Below are positions 17,909 to 27,311 of a stretch of DNA of 64,000 bases, piece by piece. A program made the position numbers and the translations under genes. Within the stretch, counting starts at the first letter, position 1; the number at the start of each line of letters is the position of its first letter. Below the pieces are notes generated by a model. That model was not told the origin of the DNA and ran no database searches. It saw only the letters and a program-made list of their open reading frames with translations. Source of the DNA: CBDCZY01 sp965224745 (GTDB taxonomy: Bacteria > Pseudomonadota > Gammaproteobacteria > Methylococcales > Methylomonadaceae); NCBI GenBank assembly GCA_965224745.1, contig CBDCZY010000002.1:372001-436000 (forward strand), read 5' to 3'.

Positions 17909-19332
17909 GCCTGCTAACATCCGCATTACAGCAACGTGCGAAAAAGGCTTCCAGCGAGTCTCAAAAACTTACGGGAAAAAGCGAAAACATTGTTGAATTT
18001 ACTGTTGATTCACCCTCTGAACCAGTGCACGATGACCAGCTGAATACTCCTTCATCAACCCACATAGAACACCCTGTAGACCCTGAGCTCGAAGCACAAG
18101 AAACCTTAGAGGAGCCTCATGTTGATGATGTCTCTGAAAATGACAACCTTCCAGCAGAACAACAGGTCTCTGATCCCCAAAATGACAAAACCGCAACCTC
18201 TTCCCCAGAACCAGAAGTTATCTCAGCCGAGGTATCGAGCAAATCGGAACATCACCAATCACCAGAGAACATTCAATTAACCACAAAGAGTGTATTTAAT
18301 CTGCAACAAAAAGCGCCAATCAAGCGCAAGAAATATTACTGGGTATTGGCCTTAGCTATTCCTATCATATTGATATTAAGCTGGTTTTTGTATGACTATT
18401 ACATGGGTCAAAACGAACTAACATTTCATCTTCCACCGCAAAACAGCATTGACTCAATATCAGCGATAGAAAGTTTATCTGGCTCCGAATTGATGGTAAC
18501 CACCAGTACACCTTTGCCAAAGATAAAGAATACCCCACTAAAACAGACAGTTGCCCCAAAAAGCCCAGCAAACCATCAAAACAATCAGGAAACTACAACC
18601 AACAAAGCAATCGTCGCTCAGATTAATACAACGGTACGAACACCAAAACCTAAATCTTTGGTGCGTGAAGCGTCGCTCCCACCAAGTGGATTATTCGAAA
18701 ACAGCACGAAGCCTTCAAATCAACCCATCCAAATTAAGAGAAATCCAGTTACCCAAACCGAATCGCAGCATATTGCTAAAGCCTATACAAACTTAGCAGA
18801 AGGTCATCTTGATCAAGCCTTATGGCATTATCAGCAAGTTCTCAAAAGATCACCGAATAATCCTCATACCCTGGCTGGTCTGGCATCAATTCAGATGCGG
18901 AAAGGTTCACAAGACGAAGCACGATTGTTGTATCAACAATTATTAAAGATTGACCCTAACAGTGTTGTTGCTAAAAGCGGCCTCCTGGCTATCGATAGCA
19001 AACAAACGCCACAAACAATCGAAACAGGCTTACGAAGCTTGCTGCACAACAAACCGAATGATGCCTATTTGAATGGGTCTTTGGGTAATCAGTATGCAGC
19101 TCGTGGAGCTTGGTATAAAGCACAACAAACATACTATAAAGCCATTAAAGCCGCACCCAAAAATCCAGATTATCATTTTAATCTGGCCATTTCTCTGGAA
19201 TACGTTCAACGTTATCAAGAGGCGCTTAAATATTATGCAAAAGCGTTGTCATTATCAGCCAGCAAGCCCATTCACTTCGATCGTCAACAAGCTCAGGAAA
19301 GAATAGACAGACTCAAGGAAGTTTATCCATGA
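17905..19332 (+). CDS. MshN-like TPR protein of the pilus operon
   Basis: 475 residues. A Glu/Pro/Ser-rich cytoplasmic N-terminus (1-140) is followed by one membrane helix (about 146-166, YYWVLALAIPIILILSW), a Thr/Pro/Gln linker, and about four TPR units from residue 290 to the end (NLAEGHLDQALWHYQQVL, and DYHFNLAISLEYVQRYQEAL). The topology matches MshN, which sits between secretin and ATPase in MSHA clusters. The AAA protein MshM, usually between mshL and mshN, is absent. Stop and start overlap with both neighbours. Confidence 0.82.
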   Translation: MSLLTSALQQRAKKASSESQKLTGKSENIVEFTVDSPSEPVHDDQLNTPSSTHIEHPVDPELEAQETLEEPHVDDVSENDNLPAEQQVSDPQNDKTATSSPEPEVISAEVSSKSEHHQSPENIQLTTKSVFNLQQKAPIKRKKYYWVLALAIPIILILSWFLYDYYMGQNELTFHLPPQNSIDSISAIESLSGSELMVTTSTPLPKIKNTPLKQTVAPKSPANHQNNQETTTNKAIVAQINTTVRTPKPKSLVREASLPPSGLFENSTKPSNQPIQIKRNPVTQTESQHIAKAYTNLAEGHLDQALWHYQQVLKRSPNNPHTLAGLASIQMRKGSQDEARLLYQQLLKIDPNSVVAKSGLLAIDSKQTPQTIETGLRSLLHNKPNDAYLNGSLGNQYAARGAWYKAQQTYYKAIKAAPKNPDYHFNLAISLEYVQRYQEALKYYAKALSLSASKPIHFDRQQAQERIDRLKEVYP

Positions 19333-21047
19333 GCGTACAAAAAAAACCTGTCAAAAGAATTGGCGATGAATTAATTGAAAAGGGCATTATCAGTCAGGAT
19401 CAACTGCGGATTGGCCTCGAAGAACAAAAACGAACGGGCGGACAAGTTGGTAAGATACTGGTTGAATTAGGCTTTTTAACCGAATCAGTCCTTAGCGAAG
19501 TCCTTGGCGAAACGCTTCAGCAAAACAGTATCAGCCTACAGGATTTTATCCCAGACCCTGAAGCTTTGTCTTTTATTCAAAAAAATGAAGCAAAAAAATT
19601 CGGCACCCTCCCATGTACCTACAATGCCGAGCAAAAAATCTTACGGATTGCGATCTCCGACACTTTCGATATTATTCGTTTAGATCGCATTAAGTCATTA
19701 CTACCAAACGATATTTCTCTGGAATCATTGTTAGCTGGAGAAATGGAAATTCAAGGTGCCATTGACCGGTTTTACGGACACGAATTATCGATTGACGGCA
19801 TTTTACGTGAATTGGAAACGGGCGTTTTCGAAACCCAAAAATTGGGCGTTGAAGCCAATGAATTTAGCCACCCGTTGGTTCGCTTAGTGGACGCTTTTAT
19901 AATCGATGCCGTGAAGCAAAATGCTTCCGATATCCATTTTGAACCTGAAGAGGGATATCTCAGAATCCGCTATCGCATTGACGGTGTCTTGCGTCAGATT
20001 CGCAGCCTACACAAAAAATACTGGCCTGCCATTGCGGTTCGGTTGAAAGTAATGGCCAAGCTCAATATTGCCGAAAGCAGAGCGCCTCAAGACGGCCATA
20101 TGTCGCTTAAAATTACGGGACATCCCATTGATTTTAGAATTTCGGTCCAACCCACGCTGCACGGTGAAAACATTGTGCTGCGAATTTTGGACCGAAACAA
20201 AGGCATCGTTCCGCTCGATCGGCTGGAAATCACCGAAGACAATCGTACGCTACTCAAACTAATGATGGCCAGACCAGAGGGTATCATTCTGGTAACCGGC
20301 CCCACCGGCAGCGGTAAAACCACTACCCTTTATTCGTTATTGAATGACCTGAACAACGAAACGGTCAACATCATGACCCTGGAAGACCCGGTGGAATATC
20401 CGATCAATATGATTCGGCAAACATCTATTAATGCATCGATAAAAATGGATTTTGCTAATGGAATTCGATCTTTGATGAGGCAAGACCCTGATATTATCCT
20501 AGTCGGTGAAATGCGTGACCAGGAAACCGCAGAAATGGGATTCCGCGCTGCTATGACCGGCCATCAGGTTTATTCAACGCTACACACCAATTCTGCTCTG
20601 GGTTCTTTTCCACGACTGATAGATTTAGGTATTCCACCTGAAATCATATCAGGCAATATCATTGGTATTGTCGCCCAACGTCTGGTCAGACGATTATGTC
20701 GATATTGTCGTGAACAAAACCCTCCTAATGATATAGAACAATTACTATTAGGCAATAGAGTCACCCCAGATACTTTGATCTATAAATCTAAAGGGTGCCC
20801 CAGTTGTGGCCATTCCGGATTTTCCGGCCGTATTGCGATTATGGAAATCGTCAAAATGGATGGGGATTTGGATGAACTGATTGTTCGAAGGGCCACGTTA
20901 CGGGAAATAGAAAAGCTGGCTCGTGATAAAGGTTTACAAAGTCTGGCAGAAGACGGCATTCATCATGTACTGGCAGGTGATACCACACTCGACGAATTAT
21001 CGCGAGTAGTCGATTTAACCCAGACTTTATCACTTGCAGAAGCGTAA
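19329..21047 (+). CDS. mshE: Pilus assembly ATPase, MshE/GspE type with MshEN c-di-GMP motif
   Basis: 572 residues. The N-terminal domain has RIGDELIEKGIISQDQL followed by a second GKILVELGFLTESVL repeat, matching the MshEN signature RxGxxLxxxGxIxxxxL known to bind c-di-GMP in MshE. The motor follows: Walker A GPTGSGKTT at about 323-331, an Asp box, Walker B DPDIILVGEMRD, and two CxxC pairs (CRYCREQ, CPSCGHSG) for the zinc knuckle. It powers fibre extension in the cytoplasm. No retraction ATPase (PilT-like) is encoded in the window. Confidence 0.95.
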   Translation: MSVQKKPVKRIGDELIEKGIISQDQLRIGLEEQKRTGGQVGKILVELGFLTESVLSEVLGETLQQNSISLQDFIPDPEALSFIQKNEAKKFGTLPCTYNAEQKILRIAISDTFDIIRLDRIKSLLPNDISLESLLAGEMEIQGAIDRFYGHELSIDGILRELETGVFETQKLGVEANEFSHPLVRLVDAFIIDAVKQNASDIHFEPEEGYLRIRYRIDGVLRQIRSLHKKYWPAIAVRLKVMAKLNIAESRAPQDGHMSLKITGHPIDFRISVQPTLHGENIVLRILDRNKGIVPLDRLEITEDNRTLLKLMMARPEGIILVTGPTGSGKTTTLYSLLNDLNNETVNIMTLEDPVEYPINMIRQTSINASIKMDFANGIRSLMRQDPDIILVGEMRDQETAEMGFRAAMTGHQVYSTLHTNSALGSFPRLIDLGIPPEIISGNIIGIVAQRLVRRLCRYCREQNPPNDIEQLLLGNRVTPDTLIYKSKGCPSCGHSGFSGRIAIMEIVKMDGDLDELIVRRATLREIEKLARDKGLQSLAEDGIHHVLAGDTTLDELSRVVDLTQTLSLAEA

Positions 21048-21050
21048 TTC

Positions 21051-22256
21051 ATGCCTTTTTTTCAGTACAAAGCAATGGATCATGATGGCCGCTTAGTCAA
21101 TGGTTCAACCGATGCACTGAGTCAAGAAGACTTAGAGCTAAGGCTTAAAAAAACAGGTTTAGATTTAATCCGCGCAAAAACTGTCAGCGACCTCAAAATT
21201 TCTTTATCCAGCCGTTCCATCAGCCGCCGCGATTTAATTAATTTTTATATTTATATGGAGCAGATTCTGCAGGCGGGCATCCCGGTAATCGAAGGATTAA
21301 TGGACTATCGGGACAACAGCGAAGAACCAAAAATGAAAAGCCTGATAGGTCAAATTGTCGATCAAATTGAAAACGGCGTTACCTTATCAGATGCGTTAAC
21401 AAAGTTCCCGGCCTTATTTAATCAAGTAACGGTAAGCTTGGTTAAAGGGGGCGAAGAAAGCGGCGAATTAGTCACTATTTTCAGAGAGTTAAAAGAATCA
21501 TTAATGTGGCAGGATGAGTTAATCAGTCAAACCAAAAAGCTATTAATGTACCCTATGTTTGTAGGTATTGTAGTATTCGGTGTCGTATGTTTTTTGATGA
21601 TTTATCTGGTTCCGCAGATGGTCGAATTTATAACCTCAATGGGGCACGAGTTACCCCTGCATACGAAATTATTAATCGCTGTATCAAACTTTTTTGTTGA
21701 TTATTGGTATCTCGTTTTGATCATGCCTGTTGCATCCTTACTATTAGCTAAAGGGTGGTTAAAACATAGCCGGTCAGCTCGCTATTGGTTTGATGAACAT
21801 AAACTCAAAATCCCCTGGTTCGGTATTATCCTGCAAAAAATTTTACTGGCGCGCTTCACCAATAGTTTTGCTCTGCTCTATAACGCTGGCATCAGCATTT
21901 TGGATTGCCTGGCAATTACCGAAGGCATCACGGGCAATGTTTATATTGCCAGCGAACTGACTTTTATCAGGGAACAAATTGGCGAGGGCAAACCTATCTC
22001 TCAAGCGTTTACCGGATCAAGATTATTTCCTCAGCTGGTCTTAAGAATGATTTTAGTCGGTGAAAAAACCGGACGTCTGGGCGAATCCTTACGCAATGTC
22101 AGCTATTTCTTCAACCGGGATATTAAAGACTCAATTGATAAAATTCAGTCAATGATCGAGCCGACCATGACAGTGGTTCTGGGCCTTATCCTTGGCTGGG
22201 TTATGCTGTCAGTTCTGGGACCCATTTACGATCTTGTCAGTCAAATCAAAGTGTAG
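21051..22256 (+). CDS. mshG: Pilus inner-membrane platform protein, MshG/GspF family
   Basis: 401 residues with the two GspF domains expected (about 55-180 and 260-390). Each carries the family GEESGEL / GEKTGRL motif, and membrane helices lie near 160-185, 205-230 and 365-390. It is the rotor or platform partner of the ATPase, encoded three bases after it. Length is normal for the family. Confidence 0.94.
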   Translation: MPFFQYKAMDHDGRLVNGSTDALSQEDLELRLKKTGLDLIRAKTVSDLKISLSSRSISRRDLINFYIYMEQILQAGIPVIEGLMDYRDNSEEPKMKSLIGQIVDQIENGVTLSDALTKFPALFNQVTVSLVKGGEESGELVTIFRELKESLMWQDELISQTKKLLMYPMFVGIVVFGVVCFLMIYLVPQMVEFITSMGHELPLHTKLLIAVSNFFVDYWYLVLIMPVASLLLAKGWLKHSRSARYWFDEHKLKIPWFGIILQKILLARFTNSFALLYNAGISILDCLAITEGITGNVYIASELTFIREQIGEGKPISQAFTGSRLFPQLVLRMILVGEKTGRLGESLRNVSYFFNRDIKDSIDKIQSMIEPTMTVVLGLILGWVMLSVLGPIYDLVSQIKV

Positions 22257-22258
22257 CG

Positions 22259-23824
22259 ATGAAACATATTCTATATTTTACTGACGCGCTGTTTATCGCC
22301 AAACAGGTTACATCATCACAAATGGATGAAACGTTTAGAGTTAGCCTGAATGATGCTGATGCCTGGTCTCGTATTGAACATTATCTCCTCAGCTATAACA
22401 GTAAACCCGCTTATGTCTTGCTAGACTTTATTGCTGAAGAATATCGCCAGGAATCGATGCCTCACGTTACTGGAAAAGATCGTCAATTATTGCTACAACG
22501 AAAGAAAAACCAACATTTTCCCAATTCAGCACTGGTGCATGCACGGCATTTAGAAAGAGAAAAGCGCGGTCGCAAGGACGATAAATACTTATTTACAGGA
22601 ATTACTGATTTAGAAGATGTTCAACCTATTCTTGATCTGTTTTTTCGCGTCAAACTCCCGATTGCCGGCATGTATTCTTTGCCGCTGCTAACCGAGCAGT
22701 TATTAAATTACATGCCTCATAATGAGAATGTATTACTGATTGTGTTACAGCCTAATACCAACAACCAGCAAAAAAGGATGTTTCGTCAACTGTTTTTTGT
22801 CAATGGACGGCTGGTCATTAGTCGAGTCAATACCTGCCCCTTTACGAACATAGAACAAATCCCAGAATTTTTGCAGCGAGAGCAAAATCGAATGCGCTAT
22901 TTTCTGACTAATAACCGGCATATTAGCAATGAACAAGTGATGGATTCTATCTTTATTATGCCACCTCAAATAATGCAGCAAGTCGAACTGCAAGGTACTT
23001 TTCCAGAACTGACGCAAAACTTTTTTGCCGACCCTGGCGATCTGCTGAGACAAACCGGCCTCAATAACTTTTCGAAACCACCGTCACTGGCAGACATTGC
23101 TTGCTACTACTTGGGCAATCATTCGACGATTAAGCCCCATTTTTCTGGGGATAAACAGTCTTTTTATAATCGTCACTATCAACTCAATAATAGCTTGATC
23201 ATAGCCAGCGTTTTGTCGGCAGTGCTCAGCATTAGCCTCGCTGGTTTTTTTTACCAGCAGGGACAAACATCATTTGAGTTGAGCCGTCAACTAACACAAC
23301 AGTTGGATGCTCATCAGGAAACGTTTAAACAACTTGATGCCGCAACCACTTATTCGCAAATTGAAGCGGAAAGAATGCAAGAAGCCGTCGAAATGGTTAA
23401 ACGCATCCAGTTGGTTAACCACTCACCGGAAAAAATATTTAATTTGATCAGTCAGGCTTTAAATCATACGTCGGAGCTGGTGTTGAATAAAATAGTCTGG
23501 TCACCTTCAGATAACGCGCAGCAGTCTACCTCAAGAATGACTGAAATAAACCATGCTGTGCTTGAAAGGCGACCGCTTGCTATCCGCATAGAGGGCCAGG
23601 TGCAAGCAAACTCGATGAATTATGACGAGGCCAATCAAACGGTACAACGTTTCATCAGCCACCTGAATTTGTTGCAGGAAATTCAACAAACGGTAGCAGA
23701 AAAGATGCCTTATGACGTTGACTCAACCCTAAACATAAGCGGTTCTGCTGGCTTGCATGCGATACAAAAAGATGAGCCAACCTTCATTTTATTGATCACG
23801 TTGAAGGGCTATCAAGATGCTTAA
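22259..23824 (+). CDS. Pilus assembly protein with PilM/GspL-like cytoplasmic part and PilN-like periplasmic part
   Basis: 521 residues. The cytoplasmic region (1-305) is divergent and I see no actin-type nucleotide motif. One membrane helix (about 312-332, LIIASVLSAVLSISLAGFF) is followed by a coiled segment and a ferredoxin-like periplasmic domain, the arrangement in GspL or in fused PilM-PilN. It overlaps the PilO-like gene by 8 bases. By position it replaces the separate MshI/MshJ or PilM/PilN proteins of other systems. The function is from architecture and context only. Confidence 0.72.
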   Translation: MKHILYFTDALFIAKQVTSSQMDETFRVSLNDADAWSRIEHYLLSYNSKPAYVLLDFIAEEYRQESMPHVTGKDRQLLLQRKKNQHFPNSALVHARHLEREKRGRKDDKYLFTGITDLEDVQPILDLFFRVKLPIAGMYSLPLLTEQLLNYMPHNENVLLIVLQPNTNNQQKRMFRQLFFVNGRLVISRVNTCPFTNIEQIPEFLQREQNRMRYFLTNNRHISNEQVMDSIFIMPPQIMQQVELQGTFPELTQNFFADPGDLLRQTGLNNFSKPPSLADIACYYLGNHSTIKPHFSGDKQSFYNRHYQLNNSLIIASVLSAVLSISLAGFFYQQGQTSFELSRQLTQQLDAHQETFKQLDAATTYSQIEAERMQEAVEMVKRIQLVNHSPEKIFNLISQALNHTSELVLNKIVWSPSDNAQQSTSRMTEINHAVLERRPLAIRIEGQVQANSMNYDEANQTVQRFISHLNLLQEIQQTVAEKMPYDVDSTLNISGSAGLHAIQKDEPTFILLITLKGYQDA

Positions 23825-24437
23825 CACTATCGATTTTTCTCTGGTTAAGAAAACATTGCTGTGGACTGCATCGGTTGTTTTCATTTCAATGATGATACTA
23901 CTCTATGCTTATTATCAGTCAGCACAAAATGAGCAGGCTTTATTGCAGACACAACAAACGTTGAGCAATCTTGACCAACAAATCGAAGCTCTTAAGGGTC
24001 GGCAGCGGCTAATAGCCAGATTTGAAAACGATTTTAAGTTAATAGAACAGCATCATTTCTTGCAAACAGAACATAGGCTGGCCTGGATTGAGCAAATAAA
24101 AAAGTCTACTAAAGCCCTTAAATTGTCCAATTTAAACTATCTGATTGATCCCCAACAGAAACTGGAAACGGGATCAACCTTGGAATTATTTCATTCTGCG
24201 ATGACGTTGACAACATCGCTGGTTCATGAGGGTGATCTGATCAAGTTATTGCAAGATATTGATGATCCTCAGTTTGGAATTCATGCGATTACACAGTGCG
24301 AAATGGAACGTAAAGCCGATCCGCAGAACACGGCTTTACCGGAAAACTTTACCACTGTCTGCGAAATTGGTTGGTTTACTGCCAAACCCTATGAGCCGGT
24401 TGTTTTTGATCCTGACAACATGGACGGAATGATCTAG
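23817..24437 (+). CDS. PilO/MshJ-like pilus alignment protein
   Basis: 206 residues with a short cytoplasmic N-terminus, one membrane helix (about 13-32), a coiled-coil of about 40 residues (QTQQTLSNLDQQIEALKGRQ) and a compact periplasmic domain. This is the PilO/GspM layout. The genes on both sides are its expected partners (PilN-like before, PilP-like after), overlapping or 2 bases apart. Sequence identity to known PilO is low by eye. Confidence 0.7.
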   Translation: MLNTIDFSLVKKTLLWTASVVFISMMILLYAYYQSAQNEQALLQTQQTLSNLDQQIEALKGRQRLIARFENDFKLIEQHHFLQTEHRLAWIEQIKKSTKALKLSNLNYLIDPQQKLETGSTLELFHSAMTLTTSLVHEGDLIKLLQDIDDPQFGIHAITQCEMERKADPQNTALPENFTTVCEIGWFTAKPYEPVVFDPDNMDGMI

Positions 24438-24439
24438 GT

Positions 24440-24877
24440 ATGAAAACAACGAATATGTCTCAGTCAATTATTGTATCAATGCTTTTGGCCGGATGGTCAC
24501 TCACCCAAGTTGCGTGGGGATTTGAAACACTGTTTACAACGCCAAAACAAAGAGACCAACTTGACCAAATGAGATATAAAACGATTAGTCCGCAGCCTCA
24601 AAATACCCCTATCACACCAACCAAAGAAATCACTCTTAACGGCTTGGTACATAGAAGTAGCGGTGAACATACGGTATGGGTTAACGGCTTTGAAGTAGAT
24701 CGTTGGGCCAGCCCTCACGGTTCTTTTGAAGTTCATCATGACAAAATCAGTCAGCACGATGTCCCCCTCCTAATCAAATCGGCTAACAAAAATATACGCT
24801 TGCAACCTGGACAAACGGCCAATTTGCCTGATGGTCAAGTGTCTGACCTGTTACCCAGCATTGACTTTCCAGAGTAA
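24440..24877 (+). CDS. PilP/MshK-like small periplasmic pilus protein
   Basis: 145 residues with a signal peptide (about 1-27) and a proline-rich linker, then ITLNGLVHRSSGEHTVWVNG, which resembles the beta fold of MshK/PilP/GspC proteins that contact the secretin. It starts 2 bases after the PilO-like gene. It is short and divergent, so the name rests mainly on gene order. Confidence 0.65.
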   Translation: MKTTNMSQSIIVSMLLAGWSLTQVAWGFETLFTTPKQRDQLDQMRYKTISPQPQNTPITPTKEITLNGLVHRSSGEHTVWVNGFEVDRWASPHGSFEVHHDKISQHDVPLLIKSANKNIRLQPGQTANLPDGQVSDLLPSIDFPE

Positions 24878-24882
24878 GCAGC

Positions 24883-25698
24883 ATGCGAACACCAGGGATG
24901 GCATCACCCCAATCTGGAGCAGCATTATTATTAATGATGTTAGGGTTATTTTTGACGATCGCATCACAGTTAGTGAGTAGCCTAAACAGCAATCAACATC
25001 GTTTGGACAAACCCTTTATCAATGCCAGCGTATTACAACAAGCTAAAGAAGGTTTGATTGCTTATGCTTTATTATCGGATCAAACTGATGGCCAGGCCGG
25101 GTTACTGCCCTGCCCCGATCTTGATGGTGACGGCATGGCTAATCAACCTTGTGACACCACAGGGCAAAGCCAAACGGGATGGCTGCCTTGGCAAACATTA
25201 AAAATCCCCAAACTTCAAGACGCTGATGGGTACTGTCTACGATATACGGTATCAGGCCATTTTACCCAGAGCGTTGCGAACAAACCGATAGCCGGCCCGC
25301 CGATGACAGAAGGGCACTTTATTATCATCGATGTTAACGGCCAGGTTCTGCAAGGTGTTAACAATAACGACCGTGCTTTAGCTGTTATTTTCGCTTCCGG
25401 GCGAGCCATTGGACTACAAACCAGAACGCGTACCGGAGGAACCGTAACAGCATGCGGAACTACCTTAATGTCCGCCCCTATTAATCAATCTTATAACCAC
25501 CTGGACACCATAAACGGCATCAATAATGCTAATGGGGTCTCAAGCTCAGCAGTATCGGGAGCGGCTGGTAGTCTACCGTTACCAACATCGAATGCCTCAC
25601 TATTCATTACCGGCCCTGAAACAGATGACTTTAACGACAATTTATTGTGGATAAAGCCCAGCGACTATGATCCTCAAGTATTGAGTCGCATGCCATAG
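24883..25698 (+). CDS. PilX/GspK-like minor pilin with DxDxDG loop
   Basis: 271 residues. The start is QSGAALLLMMLGLFLTIASQ, the PilX/GspK-style variant of the pilin N-terminal helix, lacking a canonical GFTLxE. After the helix comes LLPCPDLDGDGMANQPC and a GWLPWQTLKI segment. The Asp pattern D-L-D-G-D-G looks like an EF-hand-type calcium loop. The next gene has the same framework, so they are paralogous minor pilins. It is likely a tip or initiation component. Confidence 0.78.
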   Translation: MRTPGMASPQSGAALLLMMLGLFLTIASQLVSSLNSNQHRLDKPFINASVLQQAKEGLIAYALLSDQTDGQAGLLPCPDLDGDGMANQPCDTTGQSQTGWLPWQTLKIPKLQDADGYCLRYTVSGHFTQSVANKPIAGPPMTEGHFIIIDVNGQVLQGVNNNDRALAVIFASGRAIGLQTRTRTGGTVTACGTTLMSAPINQSYNHLDTINGINNANGVSSSAVSGAAGSLPLPTSNASLFITGPETDDFNDNLLWIKPSDYDPQVLSRMP

Positions 25699-25733
25699 GC
25701 CCCGGAAAAACAAGCTATTTCACCAACAACATC

Positions 25734-26513
25734 ATGCAAGATAAAAATATAAGGCTTAAAAACAGTGCCAATCACACTGCAACAGTTAAGTTCCGAGGGC
25801 AACTAAATAATATCAGCAACTCAACAATACAACAGTTTATGCCTTTACCTGACAGATTCTTGCGGCAACCAAAAGTCGTTAGCATACCTACCGCAACTGA
25901 CACCGGCTTTTCTCTCGTTGAAATGTCGATCGTGATGGTCGTCATTGGTTTATTAATAGGCGGAATGCTGATGCCTTTATCCGTACAGCAAGAAAAGACC
26001 GAACGAGACCAAACCAAACGCACGTTACAAGATATTAAGGAGGCCTTAGTCGGTTTTACTATAGTTAACGGTCGCCTACCCTGCCCTGATACCGATGACG
26101 ATGGCTTGGAAAATTATAGTGCGAGTTGTACCGTAGGAACGCTACCTTGGTCTAATTTGGGTATCCATCGTTTTGATGCGTGGAAACGTTCCTTTACTTA
26201 TCGAGTTGCCAGTAGTTATGCTGGCTCTACCATAACCCTTACCACCGTCGGAGACATTCAAGTTCTGGATAGTCGAAGTGGCAACCTTCTTGCCAACCAA
26301 TTACCAGCAGTCGTTGTATCACACGGAAAAAATTGGGCGCTAAGTAATAGTGCGGCAATTAATCCGAATGAAGACGAGAACGACAATAATGATGCCACAT
26401 TTGTGGATGCCAGTTATTCCAATATCAACAACAATGAATATGACGATTTACTGTTCTGGGTTTCACCCAATATTCTCAAAAGCCGATTAGTCGCAGCCGG
26501 TCAGTTACCTTGA
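25734..26513 (+). CDS. Minor pilin with class III prepilin signal and DxDxDG loop
   Basis: 259 residues from the first ATG, with the prepilin site TDTGFSLVEMSIVMVV at about residue 56. A second ATG at about residue 40 (MPLPDRFLRQ) would give a more normal leader length; neither start has a good ribosome site. After the helix, RLPCPDTDDDGLENYSASC and TLPWSNLGIHRFDAW mirror the preceding gene. The Asp-rich loop suggests calcium binding. It is followed by the hairpin leader of the main pilin. Confidence 0.8.
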   Translation: MQDKNIRLKNSANHTATVKFRGQLNNISNSTIQQFMPLPDRFLRQPKVVSIPTATDTGFSLVEMSIVMVVIGLLIGGMLMPLSVQQEKTERDQTKRTLQDIKEALVGFTIVNGRLPCPDTDDDGLENYSASCTVGTLPWSNLGIHRFDAWKRSFTYRVASSYAGSTITLTTVGDIQVLDSRSGNLLANQLPAVVVSHGKNWALSNSAAINPNEDENDNNDATFVDASYSNINNNEYDDLLFWVSPNILKSRLVAAGQLP

Positions 26514-26553
26514 CATCTACCCTGCTAACCCCAGCAACTTTATTATTATTTTC

Positions 26554-26590
26554 TATACTATTAGGAGCGAGGATTTAAAAAATCCGCTCC
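26554..26590 (+). promoter_or_regulatory. Candidate pilin promoter (-10) and 5' stem-loop
   Basis: TATACT at 26554-26559 matches a sigma-70 -10 box, but I find no good -35. Right after it, 26564-26590 forms a strong hairpin: GGAGCgaGGATTT pairs with AAATCCgCTCC around a short A-rich loop. A transcript starting about 7 bases after TATACT would begin with this hairpin, an arrangement that can stabilise mRNA. No U-run follows, so it is not a classic terminator. It would let the pilin be expressed above the upstream assembly genes. Confidence 0.45.
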
Positions 26591-26634
26591 TTAAAAAAAA
26601 GATCTCTTTTTTATTTATTTCGTAAAGGTATACT

Positions 26635-27231
26635 ATGAAAAAACAGCAGGGTTTCAGTTTAGTTGAAATTTCAATCGTTCTGGTCATTATTGGCTTGGTG
26701 TTAGGGGGCGTACTGAAAGGTCAAGAGATGATCGCTAACGCCAAGATTAAAAACCTAAAAAAGCAAGTTGATGGCGTAAGTGCTGCGTTCTATAGTTATT
26801 TAGACCGCTACAACAGTCTGCCAGGCGATGACCCGCAAGCGAGTATTCATGTTAGCGGCACCAATGCGACTGGTACCACCGCCGGTAACGGTTATATTGA
26901 TGGCAGCTGGGTTTCAACAACAGCCACTGATGAATCCCGTCTGGTTTGGGATCACTTACGCTTAGCCGGTTTTTTGAGCGGAAGCGGGACAGACAATCCT
27001 CATCATGCCTACGGTGGCAAAATCGGTATTCAAGATAATACCTATGGTATGAGGGGTAACGTATTATGTTTACAGAACATTCCTGGTGATGTCGCTCTGC
27101 AATATGAGATAAAATTCGACAATGGTGATGACCCTACTGACCCAAGAGGTTCAGGCACAGTTCGTTCTGGAAGTCCGACTGCAGGCACCTACAGTGCTGC
27201 ATCGAACTACACCTTATGCACTAAACTATAA
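26635..27231 (+). CDS. Major pilin-like protein (type IV prepilin)
   Basis: 198 residues with a textbook prepilin leader, MKKQQG, then FSLVEISIVLVIIGLVLGGV: cleavage after Gly6, N-methylated Phe, and Glu5 of the mature protein present. The globular part has YLDRYNSLPGDDPQAS, common in pilins and pseudopilins of this class, and a terminal Cys pair (LCLQN, YTLCTKL). It has its own 120-base leader with a hairpin and an AAAGG site, fitting high expression. No prepilin peptidase is encoded here, so processing relies on an enzyme elsewhere. Confidence 0.88.
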   Translation: MKKQQGFSLVEISIVLVIIGLVLGGVLKGQEMIANAKIKNLKKQVDGVSAAFYSYLDRYNSLPGDDPQASIHVSGTNATGTTAGNGYIDGSWVSTTATDESRLVWDHLRLAGFLSGSGTDNPHHAYGGKIGIQDNTYGMRGNVLCLQNIPGDVALQYEIKFDNGDDPTDPRGSGTVRSGSPTAGTYSAASNYTLCTKL

Positions 27232-27311
27232 AAGTTCTATTAGGACATAAATAACGGCTCGAACTGATTGAAATACTCTTGTTAATTAAGAAGTTTTTTT
27301 AGCCGCCGCAA

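Noticed and set aside
26564..26590. Hairpin considered as a Rho-independent terminator after the minor pilin gene
   Set aside because: Only TT then an A-run follows on the plus strand and no T-run follows on the minus strand; kept as a possible mRNA leader structure.
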